Assembly (NCBI GenBank): GCA_900074885.1
Contig: FJUW01000006.1
Span: 560,512 to 624,511 of the forward strand
From: Rhynchosporium graminicola
Lineage: Eukaryota > Ascomycota > Leotiomycetes > Helotiales > Ploettnerulaceae
Direction of reading: 5' to 3'
Length of the DNA stretch: 64,000 nt
Of the stretch, positions 13,290-24,017 are shown piece by piece; position 1 is the first letter of the stretch, and every line of letters begins with the position of its first letter. Position numbers and translations under genes: made by a program. The notes below the pieces were generated by a model that was not told the origin of the DNA, did no database searches, and saw only the letters and a program-made list of their open reading frames with translations.

Positions 13290-14460
13290 AACGCTATATC
13301 TAAAACTTTACTTCTTTAACTATCTCTACTTTATTAGCTTTCTCTCTTAAGTTCTCCGGAGCTTCTAATAAATCTAGAATATCTAGAACTAGAACTACTA
13401 TATCTAACTCCTTACTTAAATTTACTAACGTAACTTTAGTAGTAGACTAAGTATAATAGCTAATCCTATAAGCTTTTTTCTTTAGAGAAAGTCTAAGAGT
13501 ATCGAGATCTGATATTATCTCTAAACTAGAAGGTAAATTCCTCTTTCCTTTAGTATTAGATATTATAGCTTTAAATATAGCTTTCTTCGCAAATTCCTAT
13601 ATAATAGCGTTTAACTCTTTCGTCTACTTTAATACTATTTATACTATTAACTTAGATTTCGCTAAATCTACTATTAGAAGATCTAAATCTTATATTACGT
13701 TAGTATTATACTAGTATCTAAGGGTTTAAGATCTTAACTTACTATCTTAATAAACTCTAACTCCTTAAATATCTTCTCTATAAAACGCCTTAAAGCCTAA
13801 GTCTTCGCTAATTATATAGTAGTAATCTCTAATATAATAGTAGGAGTAGCAGATTTCGCGAGATAATAAATATAATTAATCGCCTTATAAGTAGCTATAA
13901 TACCGCCCCGATTTAGCTCCGTATCTTTAGCTTCGCTACTAGGAAGTAAACTAAATAAAATAGTATACTTTATATTAATATAGTTAGGTAACTATAACGC
14001 GTTAGTATATATAACTATATTTAGGTTTAAGTAACTTATATACTTATAATTACTTTTTAACGCTAAATAATACTTATTAAGCTTAGACTTAAGCTTATTA
14101 AACGAATATAGAAGCTCTAGAACAGGAGTATTATTATAATTTATCTTAAGGAAAGCGTAAATATATTATAAGTAATATATATAATACGCCGCCGAAAGAG
14201 TACTAGTAGGAACTAGTAAGAGTATTATAGGAGTTAGCGTTATAGATCCGTAGAACTCTTATACCTTACCTAAAGACTATCCCTAATACTAAGGTAAGGA
14301 ACTTACTTATAATAAGAGAAGAGTTAATTAAGTCGATTAATATATAAGATTACAATAGACTACTATAGTAATTAGTAATAATACTTACTCTAGGAACTAT
14401 ATCGTAGTCTAAGGAGAGTAAACTTATAAGTTTAAGTAGTTATTACGATTAAAAAGGAGA
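13290..14460 (-). pseudogene. Antisense reading frame in gypsy B, unknown product
   Basis: The reverse complement of this stretch aligns with 2640-3830 of element A and keeps the same protein-like frames. Readable pieces include LLPSSEAKDTELNRGG, AINYIYYLAKSAT and EKIFKELEFIKI. Differences from A include RIP-type transitions, and several replacements are conservative (KDA/KDT, LARS/LAKS type). No family is recognised. Confidence 0.5.
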
Positions 14461-14758
14461 AGCTCTAATATTAATAAACCCCTTCCTTCATATACCCTAC
14501 GCCCTACTTAAACTCGACTCCTACTATAAACAGATAAAGTAAATATAGCTTACTATCTAATTTAGAAGCTATAACTAATTTAGTACTATTATAGCGATAT
14601 AACTAGTTAGAACCTAATAAAGAATTTACTACTACTAAAGAGCAGCTAGCGCCTATTACGCGAATATCGACGAAAATAGTTATAATAAAGACTAATTTCT
14701 AGTATAAACTATAACCTTCCGAGCTTAGAGTTAAGCTCTTCTTAGGAGGGGGGTAATA

Positions 14759-15054
14759 TAATAATAGCTTACCTGAATATTATATAAGAAGAAGTAGCTC
14801 ACCTGAATATCATATAAGAAGAAGGATAGATACTAGGGCCTAAGTTCATAGGTATCTCGGTAGAACTAATATCCGACTCGGTATAGTATTAGACTAATAC
14901 CGGTATATATATATAAGACGCCTTATACTCTATCTCTCTCCTTCTTCCTTTCTTATCTTTTTGTTTCCTTTATAGTAGACTATATAAGATCGCTCTTAGC
15001 CTCCCTACTTGTTTATTCTTACTTATATACCGCCTCGAGTCTTATGTCGTTATA
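14759..15054 (+). repeat. Gypsy LTR of element B (3' LTR) with internal duplication
   Basis: The LTR starts TAATAATAGC (ancestral TGACGACAGC) and ends GTCGTTATA. It is 296 bp instead of 266. The extra 30 bp come from a tandem duplication near its start, where the segment with ACCTGAATAT and TATAAGAAGAAG occurs twice (about 14767-14825). It is preceded by a GGAGGGGGG polypurine tract. Confidence 0.8.
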
Positions 15055-17448
15055 ATGTTTTAGGGCGTATACCTAAATAGCTCTAGAGCCTCTATAGGTA
15101 ATAGTTAAGAAGAATCTTTCTTCCTTTAGACCTTTAATCTTAAAAGGGCCCGCTATATCTATATTAAAGATAATAAGCGGAGGAGTATCCGATATAGGTT
15201 TAGTACTACTTATAGCGTGTATTTTACTACTATTATAAGTAGAATAGTTAGATAAGTCTAACCCCTTTTAGATTTTTAATCCTTTAGATCCTTCTATAGT
15301 CTTATAGATAAACTCCTTATTAGTATATAAAAGACGCTTATAATATAAGTCTAATTTACTACTTTTATTAGAGTTTACTTTAAAAGATACAGGCTCGAGC
15401 AGCTCATGATTTATATCTACTTCTAAGTAGTACGTATTATAATACTATTTAGCTTCTATATTAATAGAGCTATTAGAGATATTTATACTCTTTTTATTAA
15501 AAGTAACTTTCTAATCTTTATTAGTTAGTTCCTTAAAGCTTAAGAGAGTAGTTTTAAGGCTAGATATATAATTTACGTCTTTAATAAGTACTCTATCGCC
15601 TTCCCTAGTGACTATAGGAATATCTCCTCTATCTATTATAAGCAAAATATCACTATTAGCGATATTAATAGACTTTTTAGATATAGGTTTATAGTCTAAT
15701 AACTAGCTCTTATTCGATATATAATACTTAGAAGCGCTAGAATCGAGTACTATTCTATAGTTTTATATAGTAGCGTAAGCTTAATCTGCTATACTACTAC
15801 TACTATTACTAGTACTACTGAAAGAACTCATAAGGGCCTTAGTAGACTCCTCTTTTGATTCTTTAGCGCCTTTACCTTTCGACTTCTTCTTATTATTAGT
15901 CGATTTATTAGGTATTAGCTCAGGGTACTTTATATAGCAATTTACCTCTATATAGTTTATTTTATTATAGTAACTATACTTCTTACTGCCTTTCGAATTC
16001 TTCCTCTTAAAAGCCTTATTAGCTTATAAATCAGTAGAAGTATTTATTCTAGCCTCTTCTGATATAAGATCTCTTATTAAACCTTCTATATCGATAGAAG
16101 AAAGGTTATTAGAGATCTCTTTATACTTCTTAGAAGTAAAAGAATTAAAAGAACTAGGTAAACCTTTTAATATAAGGCTAGCTAGTATAAGCTTTAGAAT
16201 TATACTTAAGCTACTTTAGGTAGACTGAACTAGCTTGAATTACGCTAGTATACTTATCTATATTCTTATAAGAGAAGTAAGTATTATCGATAATACGATT
16301 TATATGCCTACTAATCTCCTCTAGGCTAGTAGAACTATAGGTAGCTATAATAGCTTCTTATAGGTCTTTTGCGCTAGTCTTATCCTTGAATCTATCGAGG
16401 TTTTCAAGTGATATAATCGACTTAATAGCGCCTAAAGCCTTCTTATTTATACGCTTAAAATCAGCTAGTCTCTTATAGTATTTAATCGCTAGCTCCGGAG
16501 AGTAAGAAGTATAATCTACTCTCTTTTCGCCTTACGTATTAATACGTTCTTCTGATTTAAAGTAGAGAGCTCGGCTAGGCTTAGTCTCTATACTATCGAT
16601 ATAGGATATATAGCCGTTTACCTCTAAGTAGAGGCTAGCTATATTTAGCTACTCTATATAGTTAGAGCAGCCTACTAGCTTATCTCCCTTAGAGGAAGAT
16701 ATAATTCCTTATAGGTAGTTTAATACTAAGTACTAAGAGGTCTTAAAAGTACGAGTTTTACTCGTATAAGCTACTAAGTAGCTTGAAAAGATACTAACCT
16801 TATCTTGCCCTTGAAAAAGATAGTAGCTACGCCGAGCTTACTATCTTACCGAGTTTTTCGCTTAGTTAAAATCAATAGTAGTATATAGTAACTACATCTA
16901 TTATATTTACTATTGAATTAATCTTACTACTAGGCCTAGTTTTACCTTATAGCGCCTTAAGTACTACTATTAAGTAACCCTCTCCGAGGATAGCTTCTTA
17001 TACTTAATAGTAGCTTATATTAGCCGACTTATAATATATACTAAGCTAATAGCGATCAGAAGCTATATACTACTACTTAACGAGGCCTAGCTTCTAAACT
17101 AAGTCGGCAGTAGCTATAGGTACCCCGGAATAAGATCTTAGCCTTCGTACTTAGGGTCACTAGGTCGTCTCTACTTCTAAAGGCTTCGAGAGGTTATAAG
17201 TTATGATTTCCTTATAACTTCGTCTTAGGGTTAAGGGCTACGAGTCTGATTCGCTATAGCTATATTAGTAGGGCTTAAAGGGGCTAGCTTACTAGCTAGC
17301 TCTAGGCGAAAGAGTCGTTGAAAACGACTAAGTAACGCCTAATCAGAAAGCTCCTTTATTAGTAAGGAGTAATAGAAGCGAATTTAGGCGAGATCGATCG
17401 AAGGAGGAAGCGTCTGATTAGCTGATTTCACTAAGTGAATTACTACTA
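15055..17448 (-). mobile_element. Copia element, 5' half: leader, gag, start of integrase
   Basis: Reading - from 17448 downward gives a leader after the LTR, a gag region (about 17000-15850), a CCHC-like knuckle near 15985-15925 (residues YSYYNKINYIEVNC, with two Cys codons mutated to Tyr) and then a copia integrase whose first catalytic segment reads NIDIAGPFKIKGL near 15165-15130. Element B's LTR end at 15054 cuts the integrase. No matching second half is seen on the other side of B, so the nest has also been rearranged. Confidence 0.7.
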
Positions 17449-17916
17449 TATGAAAATTAAGAGTAGAAATCAGCTAAAGATTAGAATAACAGAATAATAC
17501 GTGATTAATTTAACTTACTTTACTTACTTAAAGAGAGCTAACTACAGGAGAGATTCTAGCTACTTATATAGCTATATAAGCTCTCTAGAATATTCTATAC
17601 TACGTAATACAGAACTCCACAGAAGAAGACACGTATACCGTAGAATTATACTATGTCAGTAGTACGTCAGTAGAAACCTCTAGAAGTACGATATACGTAC
17701 TAGAGAGTAGTAGAACTCTATCGAGAACCTTCATAGTAACTCTAATAGAGTATGCAGGGTATAGGCTATTAATAAGGTACAGGGTATAGGTGCTAGGTAT
17801 AATAAGGTATATACGCAAGGTACTGAACTAGGTACTAAGACTATATACTAACGAGGTATAAGGTATATATGCCGATATAAGCAAAACTAACTAAGGTACT
17901 AGTTATAAATCCAATA
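17449..17916 (-). repeat. Copia LTR (5' LTR, - orientation)
   Basis: This is the reverse complement of the LTR at 267-726. Read on - it runs from TATTGGATTT to TTTTCATA (468 bp). The two copies are in opposite orientation 17 kb apart. The right flank (from 17917) is gypsy 3' interior sequence also present near 14378 in element B, so the copia element inserted into gypsy copy C. Confidence 0.75.
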
Positions 17917-18294
17917 AATACTTACTCTAGTAACTATCTTATAATCTAGAGAAAGTAAACTTATAGTTTAAGTAGTTATCGCGTTTAAAAAAGGGAGGCT
18001 CTAATATTAATAAACCCCTTCCTTTATATACCTTACGCCCTACTTAAACTCGACTCCCGCTATAAATAGATAAAGTAAATATAGCTTATTATCTAATTTA
18101 GAAGCTATAACTAATTTAGTACTATTATAGCGATATAACTAGTCAGAACATAATAAAGAATTTACTACTACTAAAGAGCGGCTAGCGCCTATTACGCGAA
18201 TATCGACGAAAATAGTTATAATAAAGACTAATTTCTAGTATAAACTATAACCTTCCGAGCTTAGGGTTAAGCTCTTCTTAGGGGGGGGGTAATA
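17917..18294 (+). mobile_element. Gypsy element C, last part of the interior
   Basis: This closely matches 14378-14758 of element B, including the GGGGGGGGG polypurine tract at 18281-18289. It is the 3' end of a third copy of the same gypsy family, and the rest was displaced by the copia insertion or lost. Confidence 0.75.
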
Positions 18295-18561
18295 TAATAA
18301 TAGCTTACCTGAATATTATATAAGGAGAAGGATAGATACTAGGGCCTAAGTTCATAGGTATCCCGGCATAACTAGTATCCGACTCGGTATAGTATCAGAC
18401 TAGTACTAGTATATATATATAAGATACCTCGCACTCGATCTCTGTTCTTCTTCCTTTCTTATCTTTTTATTTCCTTCGTAGTAGACTATATAAGATCGCT
18501 CTTAGCTTCTCTACTTATTTTATTCTTACTCGTATACCGCCTCGAGTCTTGTGTCGTTACA
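18295..18561 (+). repeat. Gypsy LTR of element C (3' LTR)
   Basis: This fourth copy of the LTR (267 bp) ends in CTTGTGTCGTTACA, the best preserved 3' end. It lacks the 30-bp duplication of the B copy. Confidence 0.78.
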
Positions 18562-19858
18562 GAAGACTTAGTTATAAGCCTATAAGTACTTAGTAAGCTC
18601 TCTTTAGCTCCTACTCTTATATTCCGATAGAATTATATATTTACTTTTATCTTAGTAAGGAATTAGCGATTCTTTAGGAGCTACTAATCGACTAGTATCT
18701 CTCTCTATACTTAGAGTAGAGTCTTCGGATATATAAGCTTAGTAGAGTTATACTCTTATAGTAGCTTCCGGAGGGTATTAAGTAAGGTTTTCACTGAATA
18801 TTTATTAGTACTTAACTATAAGGTTTTCTAGGATATTATTCTATTTCTTTAGCGATTAGAGTTTCTCTTATAGAACTAAAAAGTCGTTTACTAGTATATC
18901 GCCGGGTATTATCTAGGCCCTAATAGAGTTATCTTAGAGTATAAGTCGGGTTAATACAATAGAGGATTCTCTGCTTTAAGCTATTATAACTATTTAGGCT
19001 AATATTAAGTAAAAGTAATTAGAATATAATAATCACTTAGTACGCTAAAGTAAATAGGTATAATAGAATAGTAGAATAGTCGCTAGAGGTTCGCTAGTAA
19101 TAATCTAGTTAATATAGAAACTAATTACTAAGAAGAGAAGGTTCTTCCTTCCTCTCTAATTCTGAAATACAGGAGTGGGAGGCACTAGGCGCACAGATCT
19201 ATTACACTAACTGAAGATTATTATTATTATTATTATCCTTAGGCTTATAAGCCTAAGTCTTCCCTAGGGGAGGCTTATTAGTAGGTAGCTTAGAAGATAG
19301 AGCTTAGTAAAGCTTAATCTAAGAGTATCTATTAGGATAGTACTTATTATTAAGATTATAAAGTAGCTTAGAGCAATTAATATTAAGATAATAAATAGCT
19401 TCCTTTTTAGGGACTTAGTAAGATATAGTTATATTAAAGGAGGAAAGGTAAGATAGCACGGAATTATTTAGAGGAGTGATAGTAATCATATACTATTACT
19501 CTTCTATATTACTCTATTAGGTCTACTATAGCTAGAAAATTTCGAAAAGTATATATAGAAGTAATAGTAAATAGTAGAGAGCTTATAAGCAGGGTATTAA
19601 GAGGTATATAGAGTTAGTACTATTACTATCTAGCGTTATTATACCTTGAGATTTATCTATACTTGAATTATAGACTTACTAAGGTTCAAGTTCTATAAGG
19701 AATCCTTCTTAATAGTTTGAAATATACCCTTAATAATTATACTTGAAATAAGTTATAAAGTAGAAAGACTTTCTATTAAAGCGTTATTCTAAGTCTATTT
19801 CTTCAGAAGAGTCACGGGATAGGTTTTCCCCGTGAAAAAAAGTCTAATTGTAAGTTGA
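18562..19858. other. AT-rich unassigned relic up to the isochore edge
   Basis: This is RIP-like sequence with no LTR match. The - strand at about 18570-18960 has a protein-like frame after allowing for RIP stops (short pieces such as SKRLFSSIRETLIAKEIE), reminiscent of a retroelement gag but not assignable. A patch at about 19150-19215 is clearly less mutated. An (ATT)n run sits at 19217-19236. A short inverted repeat TCACGGG/CCCCGTGA lies at about 19812-19836, just before composition becomes normal. Confidence 0.45.
19217..19236. repeat. (ATT)n microsatellite
   Basis: About seven ATT units in a row, inside the AT-rich flank. Confidence 0.8.
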
Positions 19859-20119
19859 GATATGTATTCACTAAAACCCGCTATAATTTTGGCGCGCGTC
19901 TTCTAGCCGCGGATTAAGCTTCAAATGTGGACTTGCGAAAGCGAGTATTGTGACAGTGCATGACAGCTCCTCAATATTGACCGGGAATGGTCAACCCACC
20001 TTGATCTCAGACGTCATGACTGACTTGGAACCCAGCAGTGTTGCGGCCACATCTTTGCGAGTCATGCCATCGAAGCATAGCGCTGATAGAAACAACACGC
20101 GTCTTAAGCGTCTTCTTTT

Positions 20120-20882
20120 ACTCGGGAGGCTTTGAATATGTAGTCGGTTCCTACGTAGTCATGGGAAAGTCGTCATGCTTTCAAAGAGTCGACGTGTGGA
20201 GATAGGCAGCTTGACACAGCCTGCAGAAGGAGCGACAATGTATATGGTCGCCGAGAACACCTCGATCCCGGTTCCCAAAGTACACTGCGCCTTCGAACGA
20301 AAAGGGATCAACTATACACCGATGGTCCGCATCCCGGGAAAGATGCTGCGGCTTGGCTGGCTTGATCGAAGTCCAGAGTCAAAGGCAAAGATCTTGTCGC
20401 AGATCAAGGGCATCGTTGACCAACTACGGCTCATTCCTCCTCCTTCCGACCAAGTCATATCAAACATCGCAGGAGGGCCGTTGTTCGATAGTCGACTCGG
20501 CGGGGATCGTACCATGGACCTTTTAATACACTACAAGAATTTCATAGACATCTCCGCGAAGACTACGATGGAGATGAGGAGTTGCCTGACGCAAACAGGC
20601 TTGTGGTGAGGCACAAACAGTACTGTGGGAAGCCGGTTCTCACACATGGTGATCTAAATACCATGAACATAATGGTCTAGAGTGACAAGGTCACTGGAAT
20701 TATCGATTGGGAGACAGCCGGTTGGTGGCCAGAATAATGGGGAATATTGTAGTGCCTGGCATGTCAATCCGTACGATGAGTTCTGGAGACAAGAAGTCGA
20801 CAAGTTCGTCGAACCGATGATAGAAGAATTGGAGATGGAAAAGGTGAGGAGGAAATACTTTGCGGACATTCCATATGGGTAG
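20120..20882 (+). pseudogene. APH-fold small-molecule kinase pseudogene
   Basis: This is a remnant of the fungal aminoglycoside-phosphotransferase-like family (protein-kinase fold). The N-lobe piece starting at 20175 contains VAENTSIPVPKVHCAF, and the C-lobe retains the catalytic-loop motif HGDLNTMN and the metal-binding IIDWETAGWW. The typical C-terminal FWRQEVDKFVEPM follows, ending at 20882. The gene is broken. The frame shifts at a GGGG run near 20502-20505, again at a GGGG run at 20739-20742, and in-frame stops occur at 20678-20680 (TAG) and 20735-20737 (TAA). The N-terminal part upstream of 20175 is also out of frame. Substrates of this family in fungi are mostly unknown. It sits only about 270 bp from the RIP-mutated block. 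Sequencing error at the G runs could explain the shifts but not the two stops. Confidence 0.85.
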
Positions 20883-22895
20883 TAGGTATCTTTGCATGCA
20901 GCGCCGCTGTGCCGTATGTCCAGCACAATTTCCCATATCAGACTTCCCACGACACTTGAGTATACCGCCAAATCGGGCATGAAAGACATACGCCAGAGCT
21001 GATTAGTATTTCGCTACTGTCGTGTGGCCGGGCCAGTGTTACTGAGGTAATGCTTTTGCGCCTCGGTCTGCTGAGTGTCTCCTGGCCACTTCATCGTGTC
21101 TTCAAACAAACACTCTGCATTTTTCTGGCAAAGTGACGGTGTTGTCTTTGATAAGAGGCCAAGTCTGATCTACATCTTCAGGTCCAATTTTCCTGTCTTG
21201 TCACTGCACGAAGGAAAACCAACACGAAACTAAGATTCATCTCAAACCCTTAATGTCTTTCCTACTGGTAGGATGCGAGATGACAGGGAGGACAGGGACT
21301 CCAGAGCATGTCGTAATAGTGTCACATCTTCGATGGTTTAGCTCAGACGATGGGAACCGATCCAGAATCTAGATCCACCGTGGCTCAGTCCCCTTCGATC
21401 TATGGAGCGATCCGGACTGCGGCACTTTTGGGGTATCACTTTGGCCGCCAAAAGCATCTTTGTTATTGGCCGAGATGTTGAAAGCTCCAGCAGACCTGAG
21501 CCAACGGCTTGAAATAAATCAGCACGTTTGTTTTGTTTATGGTTTGGGCATTTGGGATGATGTTTGTCATGTCATTGTTGAGAAACGCATGACAGCACCA
21601 GTTTCTCACGTCTGGCCGATTCCGCTGAAGAATCCCCCCCATTCGTCCTCAGCTGAGAAATGGCATGAAAACAGGACTTTGAAACATTGGAGCACACCGC
21701 AAGAAAACGAATATGCCGGAGCTCAGTGTTTTCAACTTGATTAATGAAATTGAAGGACTTCTCTGGTTCAGTCAGCACGCTGGTGCGCTCTTGGCCCGTC
21801 AAAGCATCTCATGATTTGACAGGAACCTACATGGCAGTCAAGTAAGCGGGTAAGGCAGGGCGACTCCTTGGTCAACCGAAACCGATCAGATTCCGCTCTC
21901 TAGACGATGAACGTCCGAACAAAATACACCTTTAGCTCCTGCAATCTACGATGGCACATAAGCATTGATCCAAGCGTTGGCAGCATTGCTTGGGTCAGAG
22001 TCTGTCCGCAGCAGAGCCAAAACGAGACAATCTTAGCAACCAGTCAGAGCGCGAGCTGAGCAGCGCGAACGAACACGGATGTGTTCACAAGAGGGCCGGT
22101 CACGTGGACAGTCGCACCATCTAAGCGAAGCTATCTCCGACGACCTCTGTTTCCAAATCTGGCTCGTTCAGAAACACGAAACCTCACGCTCGAGCGAAAA
22201 CAAAACATGCCGGGGCAGAAACAATACATCTCGGCTGTCTCCGAAAGTTGCGATTCGCCCTTTGCGGTCTACTGTGCAGGCGATCTTGTTTCGTGTATTT
22301 ACGATCCTGGTTGGTGATCAGGTTCTGCGCATCGCTGCACATCTCGAACTGGCATTCTGAGCAGGCCAAGCTGAGTGAAGAAGTTGAGGATGGCGACTTG
22401 ATAAGAGGAATTCACAATTCCAACATTTGCTGCTATTGCGATGCGAGATGCGACTTGCGAGACTTATTGATGATGAGCTTCAGACTGACAGATGCAACAT
22501 ATAATGAGCATGCCACCACTTTCGGAGAAGGAGAAATGACTACAAAGCGGCGCTCATACAACAGTTTCTGCACAATAAACGATTCCCCAGTTATGATTCC
22601 AAGGCTCTGCTCTCGCCGCTCCAGTGGCTCGGAGCCTCTGCCAAGAGATAGCTAAAAACGCCCCCTGACACGATCCCAAGTTTCTCAGACATCATGCATG
22701 GACACTTGACATTTGCATGTCCACCATCTAAGTGCCGCTTTGTAGCTTTTTGCAACCCGTAAAGTTCCAAGACTTTGATCGCTTCCAAGAAGGCTTGGTA
22801 GTTTCTGCATTGTCAGAGATCATCCCGTTTCGCTGATCATACTTTTTTTGCCTGCGCTAAGGTAAGTGGCGGATTTGATGGGCTGGGACGGTTGT
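20883..22895. other. 2-kb spacer without a recognised gene
   Basis: Composition is normal for the island. Open frames here are under about 135 codons, overlap in several frames on both strands and match no family that I know. I see no tRNA or repeat. The final part grades into the promoter of the Egh16-like gene. Confidence 0.5.
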
Positions 22896-22898
22896 CAG

Positions 22899-22904
22899 TA
22901 TAAA
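22899..22904 (+). promoter_or_regulatory. TATA box of the Egh16-like gene
   Basis: TATAAA lies 187 bp upstream of the start codon. It is followed by a CT-rich stretch (22960-23085) typical of highly expressed fungal 5' leaders. Confidence 0.5.
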
Positions 22905-23085
22905 GGTTCGTGTCTGGACTGCCAAAGTTAAGTATCATCAGCTTCATTCATCTGTTTCTTCATCTTCCAGTCTCAGTTCTTTTTTGTTACTTCTAGTACT
23001 ATTCATTAATATCGACGCCGGTCGTCCTCTTTCCAGCACTCTTTACTTCCAGTTTCTTCACTAACTCCCAACCACATCCTTCAAA

Positions 23086-24017
23086 ATGCAATACTCATCT
23101 TTCATCCTCAGTGCGGCTTTCGCTGTTACCAGTGTCACATCTCATGCTCTCGTCACTGCTGTTACCGGTGCCAACAGTAAGCTTTCCCTCTACTTCGCTT
23201 CTATTAACACGAGGAACTAACATCTTCAGACGTCGTTATGCCCGGTTTGACTGTCAACGATGGTGTTCCGCGTGATTGCCCTTCAGCCGGATGCGGTGCT
23301 CAATCTGATACTTCCATCATGCGCGCCAACGAGATGGGGACCGATAAGGCTTCTCCCCTTGGCCGTACCAAGACCGATGGCCCAGTTATGGCGACAAGAA
23401 TGATGGCCATCTTCATGGACGGCGCTACCAACGTCACTGCTCGTGCGATCGACGCGAACAACAACCTCCACAAGCGTCAACTGGCTGGTCTCGTCGGAGG
23501 CCTTGGAGGAGGAGCTGGCGGAAAGACCGATGCTGGTGTCAAGACAAAAGCCGGCACAATGGAGACTGGTGTCGCTGCCTCCTCCGGTGTTGGAGCCTCT
23601 GATGGTCTTCCAACCACATCCGACTCCGGCGAGATTACCATGACCATGCATCAGTGCAACCAGGACGGAGCTGGTCCCTTCAACGGTCAAATCGATCCCA
23701 CCTCAGGGGGAACCGACAATGCTGCTTTCAAGGAGGCAAAAGTCACCCAGAACGTTCCCGGTATCGCCGCTGGCTTCTCAGCTGCTACTACCACCGACTA
23801 TGCTGTCAAGGTCATGATGCCAGCTGGTATGACATGCTCCGGTACTGTCGGCTCCGCACAAAACGTATGCGTCGTCAGAATGGCCAATAAGACTCCTGCT
23901 GGACCTTTCGGTGGCGCCGGTGCCTTCACTCAGTCGCCCGCAGCTAAGAAGCGTGCTATTGAGTACAACCTCTCCAAGCGCCGCATGGCACGCAAGCTCC
24001 ACGCCAAGAAGAATTAG
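23086..24017 (+). CDS. Egh16/MAS/GAS-like secreted appressorium-type protein
   Basis: Two exons, 23086-23176 and 23230-24017, with a 53-nt intron (GTAAGC...CAG), give 292 residues. The start codon begins a hydrophobic signal peptide, probably cut around SHA at residues 19-21. The body has the marks of the Egh16-like virulence factor family (Blumeria gEgh16; Magnaporthe MAS1/MAS3 and GAS1/GAS2). These include QDGAGPFNGQIDPTSGGTD, VTQNVPG, AGMTCSGTVGSAQNVC and AGPFGGAGAFTQS. Conserved cysteines are present. A Lys-Arg in NNLHKRQLAG followed by a Gly-rich insert could be a Kex2 site. The C-terminus is rich in Lys/Arg (SKRRMARK). Family members are expressed in infection structures, and biochemical function is not established. 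Intact, TATA-driven and well expressed by appearance. Confidence 0.9.

Larger units (their letters stand above)
9835..15054 (+). mobile_element. Gypsy element B, 3' two-thirds with 3' LTR
   Basis: This + strand copy belongs to the same family as A and resumes exactly where A's 5' LTR ends. It shows an RT entry motif near 10320-10460 (ENLNKGFIES, FIKKANRGLRFY, YRKLN) and YLDN in place of YLDD near 10734-10745. RNase H lies at about 11150-11500. Integrase lies at about 11900-12650, with KQTK and an AIDFKDF aspartate segment. The chromodomain spans ~12960-13150. Next come a region with an antisense frame, a G-rich polypurine tract and the 3' LTR. All frames are broken by RIP-type stops. It ends inside a copia integrase, so it inserted there. 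Confidence 0.82.

Noticed and set aside
19812..19836. Inverted repeat TCACGGG...CCCCGTGA as a terminator or attachment site
   Set aside because: A single short hairpin in a eukaryotic repeat region; no partner copy or integrase context.
21460..22655. Several open frames of 60-135 codons before the Egh16-like gene
   Set aside because: They overlap on both strands, lack known motifs and have no credible splice or promoter support.
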